Positions 16,548 to 23,859 of a stretch of 39,919 nucleotides of DNA are shown one piece after another (positions within the stretch are counted from its first letter, which is position 1; each line of letters starts with the position of its first letter). Under the pieces are notes generated by a model. It saw only the letters and a program-made list of their open reading frames with translations. It ran no database searches and was not told the DNA's origin. Source of the stretch: a virus; IMG/VR virus record IMGVR_UViG_3300024054_000031, positions 1 through 39,919 of that record; one strand, 5' to 3'. Made by a program: the position numbers and the translations under genes.

Positions 16548-17123
16548 TCAAATATTGATTCCCTGAACCTGGTTGTATATTTTTATTAGGTCTTTCCCTG
16601 ATTTGTCGTTTTGTCTTACGGCAACCATCGGATTAATAAGATAGACTTTATGTGTAGGTTGTAGGTAATGACAATATATCGATTCAAGTAATACGTTCCG
16701 GTTAATAAAGCTGTAAAGTATTTTTGATACATCTGCCCGGAATTTCTTATGGTAACATATCGCATGAGTAGCCATTCCAAATCTTAGCCGTTGCCAGTTT
16801 TGATACCGGTGGTATATCCTGGTACGCAACTCCGCTCCGAAATAAAGCATGTCCCAGTCCTCTAATGCGATCTGCGATAAAGCTACACGCAAACATTTAA
16901 CAGTCTCGTATATAAATACACAGTCGTCTTCCAGGATCAATACATGTCCTTCGGCCGTTTGAAGTATTTCATAAACAGCTTTGATGTGGTTACCATCGTG
17001 TTCCTTTAACTCGTAATTTATCCCGAACCTTTTGCATTGTCCTTTTATTGAAAGCATATAATCCGTCCGGTTATGACGGTTGATGATATATATACTTTCA
17101 AAAAAATCGAATGGATTTTTCAT
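16548..17123 (-). CDS. GT25-like glycosyltransferase (191 aa)
   Basis: The sequence has hallmarks of family 25 glycosyltransferases. It starts with SIYIINRHNRTDYM (residues 10-23), the acidic motif VLILEDDC is at 61-68, WDMLYFGA is near 90-97, and THAICYHK is further on. Family 25 enzymes act on lipooligosaccharide or collagen-like substrates. It is the last gene of the accessory block, coupled to the 92-aa gene by an ATGA overlap, and directly upstream of the terminase promoter region. At 191 aa it is shorter than many GT25 proteins. Likely roles are modification of a host surface glycan or of a virion protein, but the substrate is unknown. Confidence 0.82.
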   Translation of the reverse strand: MKNPFDFFESIYIINRHNRTDYMLSIKGQCKRFGINYELKEHDGNHIKAVYEILQTAEGHVLILEDDCVFIYETVKCLRVALSQIALEDWDMLYFGAELRTRIYHRYQNWQRLRFGMATHAICYHKKFRADVSKILYSFINRNVLLESIYCHYLQPTHKVYLINPMVAVRQNDKSGKDLIKIYNQVQGINI

Positions 17124-17398
17124 GCATGCTTCAGTATCCAGAATTTTATCCTTTCCCTCACTGTCATCTTTCGCAAGGGAAGCATCGTCAGGATTCTTAC
17201 ATTCTGATCAATGAAATCCTGCTCAATCCACAGGATTCCCAGTTTCATTCCCTGGATTTTTACCAATTCCGGAGCTTCTTCCAAGACGATCCATTCGTCC
17301 ACGATAAACCCTTGTGGTTGGCGCATCTTTACCACGACTCTTTTTCCCCTTTCTATTGTAACTTTTAAGGGCTTTGACGTATGCATCTCTTTGCTCAT
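17120..17398 (-). CDS. Hypothetical protein of unknown function (92 aa)
   Basis: This basic protein reads as beta strands (KVTIERGKRVVVKM, then FIVDEWIVLEE) followed by a strand-helix region. It ends in a 4-nt overlap with the GT25 gene, which supports it as coupled and real. The start, ATG at 17398, lies inside the 113-aa frame at 17223-17564, an unusually long overlap of 176 nt. I do not recognise the family. Confidence 0.65.
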   Translation of the reverse strand: MSKEMHTSKPLKVTIERGKRVVVKMRQPQGFIVDEWIVLEEAPELVKIQGMKLGILWIEQDFIDQNVRILTMLPLRKMTVRERIKFWILKHA

Positions 17399-17564
17399 TT
17401 TCGGGAAGGTTTTTGATTTGTTTTAATTCTTCAAGTAATTTTCTAATTTGTTTTATTTTGTTTGTTTCTTGGAAACCAAAAGCACTACATACAACTTCTG
17501 TAAGCCGTAATCCTGCCTCTATGATTCCTATCTGATTTTGGATTATATCAGATATAGTTTCCAT
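17223..17564 (-). CDS. Hypothetical helical protein, possibly frameshifted with the next gene (113 aa)
   Basis: The first ~65 residues look like a genuine small helical protein (METISDIIQNQIGI, later KIKQIRKLLEELKQ). The last ~45 residues (R, G, P and S rich) look like out-of-frame sequence, and over that part the 92-aa frame (+1 relative) is the better coding candidate. Either the two genes overlap by 176 nt or a shift joins the N-terminal part to the 92-aa frame. I list both frames. The family is unknown. The CATATGG array lies upstream. Confidence 0.5.
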   Translation of the reverse strand: METISDIIQNQIGIIEAGLRLTEVVCSAFGFQETNKIKQIRKLLEELKQIKNLPENEQRDAYVKALKSYNRKGKKSRGKDAPTTRVYRGRMDRLGRSSGIGKNPGNETGNPVD

Positions 17565-17665
17565 TTTTGAAATTTTCCTTTGTAAAAGTAATTTTTTTCT
17601 TACTTACTTACTTTACTTTTTTTTATTTCTATTTACATTTATATTTATATTTTCATTTTCATTTT

Positions 17666-17709
17666 CCATATGGAGCCTCATATGGCTCTCCATATGGGAG
17701 ACCATATGG
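17666..17709. repeat. Array of four CATATGG palindromes phased at 12 bp
   Basis: Four near-identical 8-mers start at 17666, 17678, 17690 and 17702, exactly 12 bp apart: CCATATGG, TCATATGG, CCATATGG and CCATATGG. The second to fourth can also form a larger hairpin: CATATGGCTCTCC (17679-17691) pairs with GGAGACCATATG (17697-17708), with a 5-nt loop and one bulge. There is no T run after it on either strand, so it is not a typical terminator. It lies in the 181-bp gap (17565-17745), otherwise AT-rich microrepeats. An operator or protein-binding array is plausible. Confidence 0.75.
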
Positions 17710-17745
17710 TAAATTTTATCTTAAAAAATACATAAAAATTTCTGT

Positions 17746-18144
17746 TCATAAATTATTCATAACTTTTTCAAAAAGTGCAATAGTCTCTGAAGTGCAAGGA
17801 GTTACAAAAGAGTTTGCATCGACGTAAAACTTGATCGTCATGTCATCGTGATCTACCCAATAACCTGAGAATTTTCTGGCCGGGAATCGCAATTTTTCGT
17901 ACGTTTTTTCCTGCTCTTCAATTCCCATTTCATATAGTTCAACATTAACTATTTCGATTGGGACTTCAATGATTTGTCTAAACCATTCATGTTTTAACGC
18001 TGCCCGATTAAACACCCTTATTGAAAGACTATAAATAATCATATCATATCTGGCAATCAAACTTTGTATAACACGGCGTAGATATGAGCCAGATAAGCTT
18101 TTAATCTGTTTTGTATCTACCTTGTTTTCGGTCATCTTACACAT
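17746..18144 (-). CDS. Hypothetical protein (132 aa)
   Basis: The product begins MCKMTENKVDTKQIKSLSG. An in-frame ATG three codons further in is equally possible. It looks like a small soluble alpha/beta protein: an N-terminal helical half, then strands such as FSGYWVDHDDMTIKFYVDANSF. No membrane segment or known motif is seen. It is the first gene upstream of the CATATGG array, in the AT-rich accessory block, and I do not recognise the family. Confidence 0.65.
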   Translation of the reverse strand: MCKMTENKVDTKQIKSLSGSYLRRVIQSLIARYDMIIYSLSIRVFNRAALKHEWFRQIIEVPIEIVNVELYEMGIEEQEKTYEKLRFPARKFSGYWVDHDDMTIKFYVDANSFVTPCTSETIALFEKVMNNL

Positions 18145-18191
18145 ATCTTAAAGTTTAAACAAGTAATATTTTTTAGCAAGTTAACACCCAT

Positions 18192-18398
18192 TTAAAGAAC
18201 ATACACTTTCATAAGTTGAAAAAATTGCCCCAACTCATATCCTTTATATTCGAGTGCTTTCATAACTTCATTATGAAATCTACTATCCTTATCGTGCAGG
18301 CAATATAAACAAACATCTTTTGGTATGTTTATTTCTTCTGTTATGTCTTGGTCAGAACCGGTCGCATCAACACTGAATGTTACTTTTAAGTTTGTCAT
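18192..18398 (-). CDS. Hypothetical protein (68 aa)
   Basis: A short acidic protein with the beginning MTNLKVTFSVDATGSDQD and a CLYCLHDKD segment whose CxxC pair could bind metal, though no second pair is present. It is isolated by 47 bp and 36 bp gaps from its neighbours, within the AT-rich accessory block. No function can be assigned. Confidence 0.55.
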   Translation of the reverse strand: MTNLKVTFSVDATGSDQDITEEINIPKDVCLYCLHDKDSRFHNEVMKALEYKGYELGQFFQLMKVYVL

Positions 18399-18434
18399 GT
18401 CTTTATGTTTTAAGATAATAATAAGAAATAAAAA

Positions 18435-18608
18435 TTACTTCTTTTCTACTATTAAATAGCCAAACTGTATGCGGATAAAAGGTAATATAAAATTGTGAGT
18501 TATACCTTCTATCCCAATTTTTTCTTTTACATAAGCATCTTTCCAATACCCAAATCCAATGACAGGACATAGCTTAAGGTGCCTTGTTCTTAAAATGTAT
18601 TTTCCCAT
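18435..18608 (-). CDS. Small hypothetical protein (57 aa)
   Basis: A frame opens with ATG at 18606-18608 and ends with TAA at 18435-18437. The product, beginning MGKYILRTRHLKLCPVIG, is basic and rich in aromatic and hydrophobic residues, with no clear membrane helix. It fills an otherwise empty 216-bp gap between two genes and starts 6 bp after the upstream stop, which supports expression. I do not recognise it. Confidence 0.5.
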   Translation of the reverse strand: MGKYILRTRHLKLCPVIGFGYWKDAYVKEKIGIEGITHNFILPFIRIQFGYLIVEKK

Positions 18609-18614
18609 ATAATG

Positions 18615-18881
18615 TTATTTAGTTATGTTATGTTTTTTCCTGTCTTTCTTAATCTTTGAGTTTATATACTGACATCCCAGCAAAAATGCAAACAAATAAT
18701 CTAAGTCATCTGTTCTATAAATTTTCTTATTGCCTTTCATCAGAGTAAATTTTGTATCACGGTATTTTATTCTCAATCCATTTACTTTTGCCTCAGACTT
18801 ACATAGTTCATAGAGTAATATGTCTAATTCTCCGCCTGTCATTTTTTCTATAGTATATATAGGCTTTTTAATCCTAATCAA
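18615..18881 (-). CDS. Hypothetical protein (88 aa)
   Basis: A small basic protein beginning MIRIKKPIYTIEKMTGG. The middle forms an alternating pattern (LRIKYRDTKFTLMKGNKK) suggestive of a beta hairpin, followed by a helix with CQYINSKIKKDRKKHN. The start overlaps the stop of the upstream membrane protein by 4 nt, so they are coupled. Family unknown. Confidence 0.6.
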   Translation of the reverse strand: MIRIKKPIYTIEKMTGGELDILLYELCKSEAKVNGLRIKYRDTKFTLMKGNKKIYRTDDLDYLFAFLLGCQYINSKIKKDRKKHNITK

Positions 18882-19147
18882 ATAATACCTTTATCAATAT
18901 CTCTATGAATTTCAAGTAATGAATCCCCTGTCCCTTTACCAAAAGTCCAATTAATTGGTTTTCTCATCACATAACTCATTAATAAATTCGCTTTATTAAC
19001 GCCAAATAATAAAAATATAAGTACGAATGGAATAATCATCAATGAAATACCAATCATCAGTGTAGATACTCCTAACAACCGAATACCTATGCCTAAAAAC
19101 ATGCAACCAAAATAATTGGTTACTTTCTTTAATTTAAGTGTTTTCAT
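18878..19147 (-). CDS. Small membrane protein (89 aa)
   Basis: Residues about 12-53 are strongly hydrophobic and form one or two membrane helices (GCMFLGIGIRLLGVSTLMIG, then SLMIIPFVLIFLLFGV). The N-terminus is lysine-rich, placing it on the cytoplasmic side by the positive-inside rule. The C-terminal part is soluble, with a WTFGKGTGD segment. It overlaps the next gene by 4 nt. There is no lysis context here, so it is more likely an accessory envelope protein than a holin. Confidence 0.6.
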   Translation of the reverse strand: MKTLKLKKVTNYFGCMFLGIGIRLLGVSTLMIGISLMIIPFVLIFLLFGVNKANLLMSYVMRKPINWTFGKGTGDSLLEIHRDIDKGII

Positions 19148-19158
19148 TGTTATAATTT

Positions 19159-19530
19159 TTACTTGGGATTTTTTATTATTTCAACAGTTTCGATATATTC
19201 GGCTTTGTGGAGATACTCTTTATTAAGTAAAGCCTCATCTAGTGTTAGATATTCATGATATGTAATGACCTTTCTCCCTAAATATTTATATACGTTCACA
19301 AAATACCGGCGCTCGGCAGTTTCTTCAGGTTTTTCTTCAGTCCTCTCTAATCGCCTTAACCTTATTTCATACTCAGCTAACTTTTTGTACATCCAAGCAT
19401 GAATAGCTGAGTTAAGTGGCATTTGGGGATCTAATTTAAGAATTTTTTTCACACTACAATGACAGTCTTCCTGGAATGATTCTGCAATCTTTTTTATTTG
19501 CTCAAATATTTCTTTGTCCTTCGGGTTCAT
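19159..19530 (-). CDS. Hypothetical helical protein (123 aa)
   Basis: A charged, mainly helical protein beginning MNPKDKEIFEQIKKIAESF. An EERY-like region near 90 (TAERRYFVNVYKYLG) is followed by a short helix. No membrane segment is seen. The 95 bp upstream (19531-19625) hold nothing I can identify beyond AT-rich sequence. It ends 11 bp from the membrane protein gene. No function can be assigned. Confidence 0.6.
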   Translation of the reverse strand: MNPKDKEIFEQIKKIAESFQEDCHCSVKKILKLDPQMPLNSAIHAWMYKKLAEYEIRLRRLERTEEKPEETAERRYFVNVYKYLGRKVITYHEYLTLDEALLNKEYLHKAEYIETVEIIKNPK

Positions 19531-19625
19531 ATAGGTTTTTTTGGGGTTCTTTGATTATTTGTGGAATTAATTCAATTATTCATATATACTTTTCCTTATC
19601 CCCCTAATAAAGCAAATAAAGCGGT

Positions 19626-19967
19626 TTATTGTTCCTCATGATGCTTAAGTTTATCGTTAATTTCTTTAAACAAATTCATTAGCTTTTGCCATTCGGGATT
19701 AATAGAAAGCTGATTCTCCATTTCGTATTTGCGTATTTTCAACAAATCCTCAACCCAGCCCAATAAACCACATAAAAAAAATACAATGAAAATAACAAGC
19801 GGGAAGGTTATGTACCAGTTATTAAACATCCACGTCCTGAACGGGGAATTGTTCATTTCCTTTATCGCAATATAAAACAATAAAGCAAACTGGACATAGC
19901 CTATGTATTGACGGCTCCTGTCTAACCATATCTTATATTTTGCTATTTTCCTGAAAGTTATCTTCAT
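19626..19967 (-). CDS. Small membrane protein with helical tail (113 aa)
   Basis: Two hydrophobic segments are visible, near residues 20-37 (YIGYVQFALLFYIAIKEM) and 51-71 (WYITFPLVIFIVFFLCGLLG). A soluble coil-like tail of about 40 residues ends KLKHHEEQ. The start overlaps the stop of the aldo/keto reductase by 4 nt, so it is translationally linked to the metabolic cassette. It may anchor or accompany those enzymes at the membrane, but this is only inferred from coupling. Confidence 0.6.
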   Translation of the reverse strand: MKITFRKIAKYKIWLDRSRQYIGYVQFALLFYIAIKEMNNSPFRTWMFNNWYITFPLVIFIVFFLCGLLGWVEDLLKIRKYEMENQLSINPEWQKLMNLFKEINDKLKHHEEQ

Positions 19968-20839
19968 TTTAATCCGTCTAATAATTTATAATCTTTTTCT
20001 GACATTTTAAATTTCATGGCAACTGCATTTTCTATCGCCTGTCGCCCGCTCGTAGCCCCAGGTATTGCAAAAACGGATTTATGATGAATCAACCAGGATA
20101 ACGCAATCTGCGATGCCGTAACATTGTATTTTTTACACAAATTTTCAATGACCTTAATAACAGGTTCACTTTTCTTTATCCCCTCCGGCTTAAACCAATA
20201 AGAACGCTTACGCTCGCCAATGTTATCCAAAAGTTCGGGATGCTTATGAAACTTTCCCGTCAGTATGCCCAATTCAAGCGGGGAATGAGCAATAATAGCA
20301 ATACCAAGCTCTTTCGACACTTCAAGCAATCCGTTGTTTTCAATTTCCCTGTCTAAAAGATTGTACTTAACCTGATTGGAGAATAATCTGATTCCTGACC
20401 TTTGAAGCACCTCCCATGCACAAATCATTTTATCGACAGAATAATTGCATACCCCGATGTTTCTTATCTGCCCGCTTTTTAAAAGAATTGCCATAGCCCC
20501 CATCTCCTTTTTTGTGGACGAAAACCCCAACGGGTGATGAATCTGATAAAGACTGATAGGATACGGATTTAATTTTTTTGTCCTGTCTCCAATGGTTTTG
20601 ATAATATTCGACGCCGTACGAAACATCGGGAACCACTTTGTGGCAATAAAAACCTCATCGGCTCTTTGCCCGTTGCAATAAAGTGAATTTCTTAACGCTT
20701 CTTCCGAGCCTTTATAGTATTCTGCCGTGTCAAACCAATTTATGCCATTATCAATGGCGGATTTTACAATGTCATAGACAATACCTGTCGGGAACTGACC
20801 GAAATAACGACAACCTATGCCTATTTTTGAAAGCTTCAT
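19964..20839 (-). CDS. Aldo/keto reductase (291 aa)
   Basis: This is a full-length AKR-family oxidoreductase with an NAD(P)H-dependent carbonyl/alcohol chemistry. The catalytic tetrad is visible: D37 and Y42 in WFDTAEYYKGSE, K68 in ATKW and H101 in YQIHHP. The C-terminal region has QIALSWLIHHK and the cofactor-related PGATSGRQ. It is the last enzyme of the GT2-methyltransferase-radical SAM cassette. Its start overlaps the stop of a 30-codon microORF in an ATGA arrangement. In sugar pathways AKRs may reduce keto groups of nucleotide sugars, but the substrate here is unknown. Confidence 0.92.
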   Translation of the reverse strand: MKLSKIGIGCRYFGQFPTGIVYDIVKSAIDNGINWFDTAEYYKGSEEALRNSLYCNGQRADEVFIATKWFPMFRTASNIIKTIGDRTKKLNPYPISLYQIHHPLGFSSTKKEMGAMAILLKSGQIRNIGVCNYSVDKMICAWEVLQRSGIRLFSNQVKYNLLDREIENNGLLEVSKELGIAIIAHSPLELGILTGKFHKHPELLDNIGERKRSYWFKPEGIKKSEPVIKVIENLCKKYNVTASQIALSWLIHHKSVFAIPGATSGRQAIENAVAMKFKMSEKDYKLLDGLK

Positions 20840-20928
20840 CTGATCCCCTTTAAAAAACGTAAAACACTGTTGCGCATATGCTTATAATAAATCCGCAAAT
20901 ACCAAAACTTAAAAATATCCTTATTCAT
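20836..20928 (-). CDS. MicroORF between radical SAM and AKR (30 aa)
   Basis: This frame starts with ATG at 20926-20928, inside the last codons of the radical SAM gene, and stops with TGA at 20836-20838, overlapping the AKR ATG. It is thus coupled at both ends. The product begins MNKDIFKFWYLRIYYKH and is rich in K, R, Y, F and W, resembling a cationic amphipathic peptide. It could be a substrate of the radical SAM enzyme, a small regulatory peptide, or a remnant. A leader-core pattern for a RiPP precursor is not evident, as no Cys or typical recognition motif is seen. Confidence that it is translated is moderate; function is unknown. Confidence 0.5.
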   Translation of the reverse strand: MNKDIFKFWYLRIYYKHMRNSVLRFLKGIR

Positions 20929-21802
20929 GGCAGTTCTTTAATTTATTCTGCTTCCAGTATCTTTCCTTGTTTTCCCCATGAGACATCATGTACCCGCAAT
21001 CACGGCAAAATGCCAGCTGGGGATCAATATTAAAACAAAATCCTTTTTTTCTGTGTTCACGCATACGCTTCCCGTTCCAACATTCCCACCAGGATTCATA
21101 AAAAACATTGCCCGTTTCAACAAAAGCAATGCAGGTGACAAGAGTGCCGTCTGTGTTCAATGTGTTAAATGAAAACGGAGCTACGCAATGACGTTCATCA
21201 ACAAACCCATCCGGCATGGTGCTGTACTTCGCAGTGCCGGCATTGTTGGTTGATATGTAACCGTCTTCCAACCCTTCAATATGCCAGTTGGTTACATTTT
21301 GAATTTTAATCCGTACTGGTGATACCGCTGCACGGGATTGCCAGTATTCATATTTTTCAGGTTCAAATAACGAAATACGCACATAATGCAAATACCTGAA
21401 TTTTGATAAATCCTCCTCCAGCTTTTTTGTCAACCTGTCCCCGTTTGTGGTGATATGAAACCGGATTCGATAACGTTCAGCTACCTCACAAAATTTTAAA
21501 ATGTCTTTGTGCAATAACGTCTCCCCCCGACCGGTAAAACTGATCTGACGTATAAACCTGCGCCATACACCCATCCTTTTTATAAACCCGGCAAACTTAT
21601 CCACATCCATATATGGGGGCTGCCTGCGCCACCATTGCTGATAAAAACCCCATGGGTATTCGTCAATGATTCCCGGCGCATGATTAGGGCAGAAATTACA
21701 TTTACGGTTACACGGGTTGGCAATATTGATCGTAAACTGAAATGGCAAAAGGCTGTACCCTCCCGAAATCCGATAAAGAAAATATTTAATCGCCTGTATC
21801 AC
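20921..21802 (-). CDS. Radical SAM protein with SPASM-like C-terminus (293 aa)
   Basis: The [4Fe-4S]-binding motif is CNRKCNFC with C31, C35 and C38. A SAM-binding GRGETLL follows near residue 92. The C-terminal third has several further cysteines (HCVAP, VTCIAF, GFCFN, FCRDCGYM) matching the pattern of a SPASM/auxiliary-cluster domain. SPASM enzymes often modify peptides, though others act on sugars or other substrates. The start is GTG at 21800-21802, sharing a G with the TAG stop of the methyltransferase. The gene is full length and undamaged. It belongs to a cassette with GT2, methyltransferase, microORF and AKR. Confidence 0.92.
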   Translation of the reverse strand: MIQAIKYFLYRISGGYSLLPFQFTINIANPCNRKCNFCPNHAPGIIDEYPWGFYQQWWRRQPPYMDVDKFAGFIKRMGVWRRFIRQISFTGRGETLLHKDILKFCEVAERYRIRFHITTNGDRLTKKLEEDLSKFRYLHYVRISLFEPEKYEYWQSRAAVSPVRIKIQNVTNWHIEGLEDGYISTNNAGTAKYSTMPDGFVDERHCVAPFSFNTLNTDGTLVTCIAFVETGNVFYESWWECWNGKRMREHRKKGFCFNIDPQLAFCRDCGYMMSHGENKERYWKQNKLKNCHE

Positions 21803-22428
21803 TATTCTGATTTTTTTAATTCATATATCCGGAAATTCCAACAAAACATGCTGCGTGCCATTGACCGCCACGTGGTTTTCTTTCGCAATATGCGCAGTAA
21901 CGGACGGATGCCGATCAAAAATGCTTTCCAGTTGGCAATAAAAAATATCTTTTTTTGCCTGACTATTTTCAAACCGGAAGGAATTATGAGCCATTTTGTA
22001 AAATGCCCAAACCTGTACTCAAAAAAATGCTCTTCCCCCCAAAGCCATTGGGCGTTTTCCGGCAAATTAATGTAAATTGAACCGCTGTCCTTTATCCCGT
22101 CTTTCATCTGCTTCATCAACCATAACGGATTTTGAATATGCTCCAACAGATCAAAACAAAAAATGACATCATAGTGATTTTTCTTTTGTATGCTGTCAAA
22201 GTTTAAATCCTGTGTATCCCATTGTTCTACATTCAGATTTAATTTCTTCTTCATGTAATCCATCCTCGGATTTGCTTCACCTACGTCTAAACAAACGGCG
22301 TTTTCGGACAATTTTAAAAACGGGATGACATGATTGTTCATGTACCGTTCAATCCGCTCCGGGACAACAGCCCATAACTCAAATGGGCTTTGCTTTCCGG
22401 GATATAATTCTTTATTCATATTCACCAA
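21802..22428 (-). CDS. Class I SAM-dependent methyltransferase (208 aa)
   Basis: A Rossmann-type methyltransferase is visible from motif I (CLDVGEANP, residues 46-54), an acidic position in motif II (WDTQDL, near 70-75) and the FDLLEHI segment at 92-98. The rest of the protein, including a basic C-terminal tail (RILRKKTTWRSMARS), is typical of glycan or small-molecule methyltransferases. It overlaps the GT2 gene by 7 nt and touches the radical SAM start, so it is an integral part of the cassette. The substrate is not deducible. Confidence 0.88.
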   Translation of the reverse strand: MVNMNKELYPGKQSPFELWAVVPERIERYMNNHVIPFLKLSENAVCLDVGEANPRMDYMKKKLNLNVEQWDTQDLNFDSIQKKNHYDVIFCFDLLEHIQNPLWLMKQMKDGIKDSGSIYINLPENAQWLWGEEHFFEYRFGHFTKWLIIPSGLKIVRQKKIFFIANWKAFLIGIRPLLRILRKKTTWRSMARSMFCWNFRIYELKKSE

Positions 22429-23228
22429 CGGTAAAAAATAATAGCATACATATCTCTTGCAAGCCTGTAAATCAAATATAAAATAGTAGATAATTTGCAG
22501 CCGTATCTCAAAATATAATATAACCGGATTTTATAATTCCCTGAAACATATTTCAATCTTTTCCATCGCTTTCTTGTCCTTGTAACACTTTCTTTTGATT
22601 CCACCAGGACTGCCGAATGGAAATTAAGACAATGAAATCTGGTATGTAAAATCAATTCGAGAACTATTGGGTAATCCCAAACATTAAAATGCTTGGCAAA
22701 CATTTCAAAGTCAATCCATTTGTCAAATTCTGATTTTCTTATGCAATACGTCGGGGCATGAATATACGCATTGCCTTTTAATAAATTATCATATGTGATA
22801 TGCGATTGAAGAAACATGACATCAAAGTCTTTTTTGATAAACCCCGCTCCGTTGTCAATTCCAATCTGAGTATAACACAACCCACAATCAAGGGCTTTGT
22901 CCATATATTCCACCTGCTTTTGGATTTTCCCCGTGTCTGACCAGTAATCATCACAATCGCAAAACATAATGTATTCCCCCTTGCATCTTTTAAATCCTTC
23001 TGCATAAGCACGCATCATCCCACAATGATCCATGCCCTGAATGACATTTATTAATCCCTTGTCGTAATATTCCTGGATTATTTTTATTGAACCATTGGTG
23101 CTCCCGTCGTCAATTACAATAATTTGTATCTTGTAAGGGGTTATTTGCGACAAAACGGAATTTATTGCCCTGCTTATTGTATGGGAGTGGTTGTAAGATG
23201 TAATGATAACTGAAACCTTATAATTCAT
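22422..23228 (-). CDS. Family 2 glycosyltransferase (268 aa)
   Basis: The N-terminal GT-A domain is clear: VSVIITSYNHSHTI at the start, the nucleotide-binding DDGS at 40-43 and the metal-binding DCDD at 91-94. It is about the normal length for a GT2 enzyme. The C-terminal ~50 residues (about 215-268) are strongly basic and aromatic (TRTRKRWKRLKYV, then LYYILRYG), suggesting membrane or acceptor contact. It is the first gene of the radical SAM cassette, 22 bp from the next upstream gene. It could transfer a sugar to a lipid, glycan or protein. Confidence 0.92.
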   Translation of the reverse strand: MNYKVSVIITSYNHSHTISRAINSVLSQITPYKIQIIVIDDGSTNGSIKIIQEYYDKGLINVIQGMDHCGMMRAYAEGFKRCKGEYIMFCDCDDYWSDTGKIQKQVEYMDKALDCGLCYTQIGIDNGAGFIKKDFDVMFLQSHITYDNLLKGNAYIHAPTYCIRKSEFDKWIDFEMFAKHFNVWDYPIVLELILHTRFHCLNFHSAVLVESKESVTRTRKRWKRLKYVSGNYKIRLYYILRYGCKLSTILYLIYRLARDMYAIIFYRW

Positions 23229-23250
23229 GTTCGTTTTTTTGAACTGATAA

Positions 23251-23475
23251 TTATTTCATCTCTTTCTGATCCCGTTCATCAAACATACTGAAAACTACCA
23301 TCATTACAAGAAAAATAAAACCAAGAATATGAAGGAAAATGAAAGCTCCAACATAATAGGCAGGAATATAACTAATGATCCTACACACAGCCAGAATCAC
23401 CGTCATTAGGAAAGAAAAAATAAGCAACGTTAGCCAAAGAGTTTTCCAATGCTTTTTGAAGTGTTGGGGTTTCAT
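23251..23475 (-). CDS. Small membrane protein (74 aa)
   Basis: Two hydrophobic helices are visible: residues about 13-34 (LWLTLLIFSFLMTVILAVCR) and 40-64 (YYVGAFIFLHILGFIFLVMM). The ends are charged, with a basic N-terminus (KPQHFKKHWK) and an acidic and basic C-terminal tail. It precedes the cassette by 22 bp. A holin-like function cannot be excluded, but the location suggests an accessory membrane protein. Confidence 0.6.
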   Translation of the reverse strand: MKPQHFKKHWKTLWLTLLIFSFLMTVILAVCRIISYIPAYYVGAFIFLHILGFIFLVMMVVFSMFDERDQKEMK

Positions 23476-23509
23476 TGTTTATTATTTTGTTATCCGGTAT
23501 ATGGCGGGC

Positions 23510-23529
23510 ATTGATATGTTAGTATCAAT
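23510..23529. repeat. Inverted repeat in the gap before the cassette
   Basis: ATTGATA (23510-23516) and TATCAAT (23523-23529) are perfect 7-bp arms separated by six bases. The palindrome sits in a 55-bp gap immediately after the stop of the 105-aa gene. No T run follows on the minus strand, so it is not a standard terminator; it could be an operator or a weak hairpin. Confidence 0.4.
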
Positions 23530-23530
23530 A

Positions 23531-23848
23531 TTAAAACACTACATCGAGTTTACGTTCGAGCTTTGTAATTTCTTCTCTAAGTTCTGAAACCTCATCATTT
23601 AATTGATTAATTTGTTTTTCAGCCTGATTTCTCATGTCTTTATTAGTTTCCCTTATGGTTTCAATACTTGATTCAATTCTATCATATATTTCTTTCGTCC
23701 ATTGACTTCTCAATTCGCAAACAGTGTTCGTACTCATTAACGGGCATAGTTGTTTGATATAATCCTCCAAATGATTTTCAATAATTGATTTAACTCTATC
23801 AATTTCTTTATCTATTTTCGGACAAGTGTAACTAAAATCTAATCCCAT
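23531..23848 (-). CDS. Coiled-coil hypothetical protein (105 aa)
   Basis: The protein begins MGLDFSYTCPKIDKEIDRVK. The last half (residues 60-105) is a continuous charged coiled coil, ending EVSELREEITKLERKLD. One CPL and one CE pair of cysteines are present in the first half. No other motif is visible. It is the first gene of a series of small uncharacterised genes at 23.5-26 kb. Confidence 0.6.
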   Translation of the reverse strand: MGLDFSYTCPKIDKEIDRVKSIIENHLEDYIKQLCPLMSTNTVCELRSQWTKEIYDRIESSIETIRETNKDMRNQAEKQINQLNDEVSELREEITKLERKLDVVF

Positions 23849-23859
23849 ATTATTAGTTA

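Noticed and set aside
17567-17827. Plus-strand frame of 86 codons across the CATATGG array
   Set aside because: The translation is low complexity (F, Y, S repeats) derived from AT-rich microrepeats and the palindrome array; no gene features are present.
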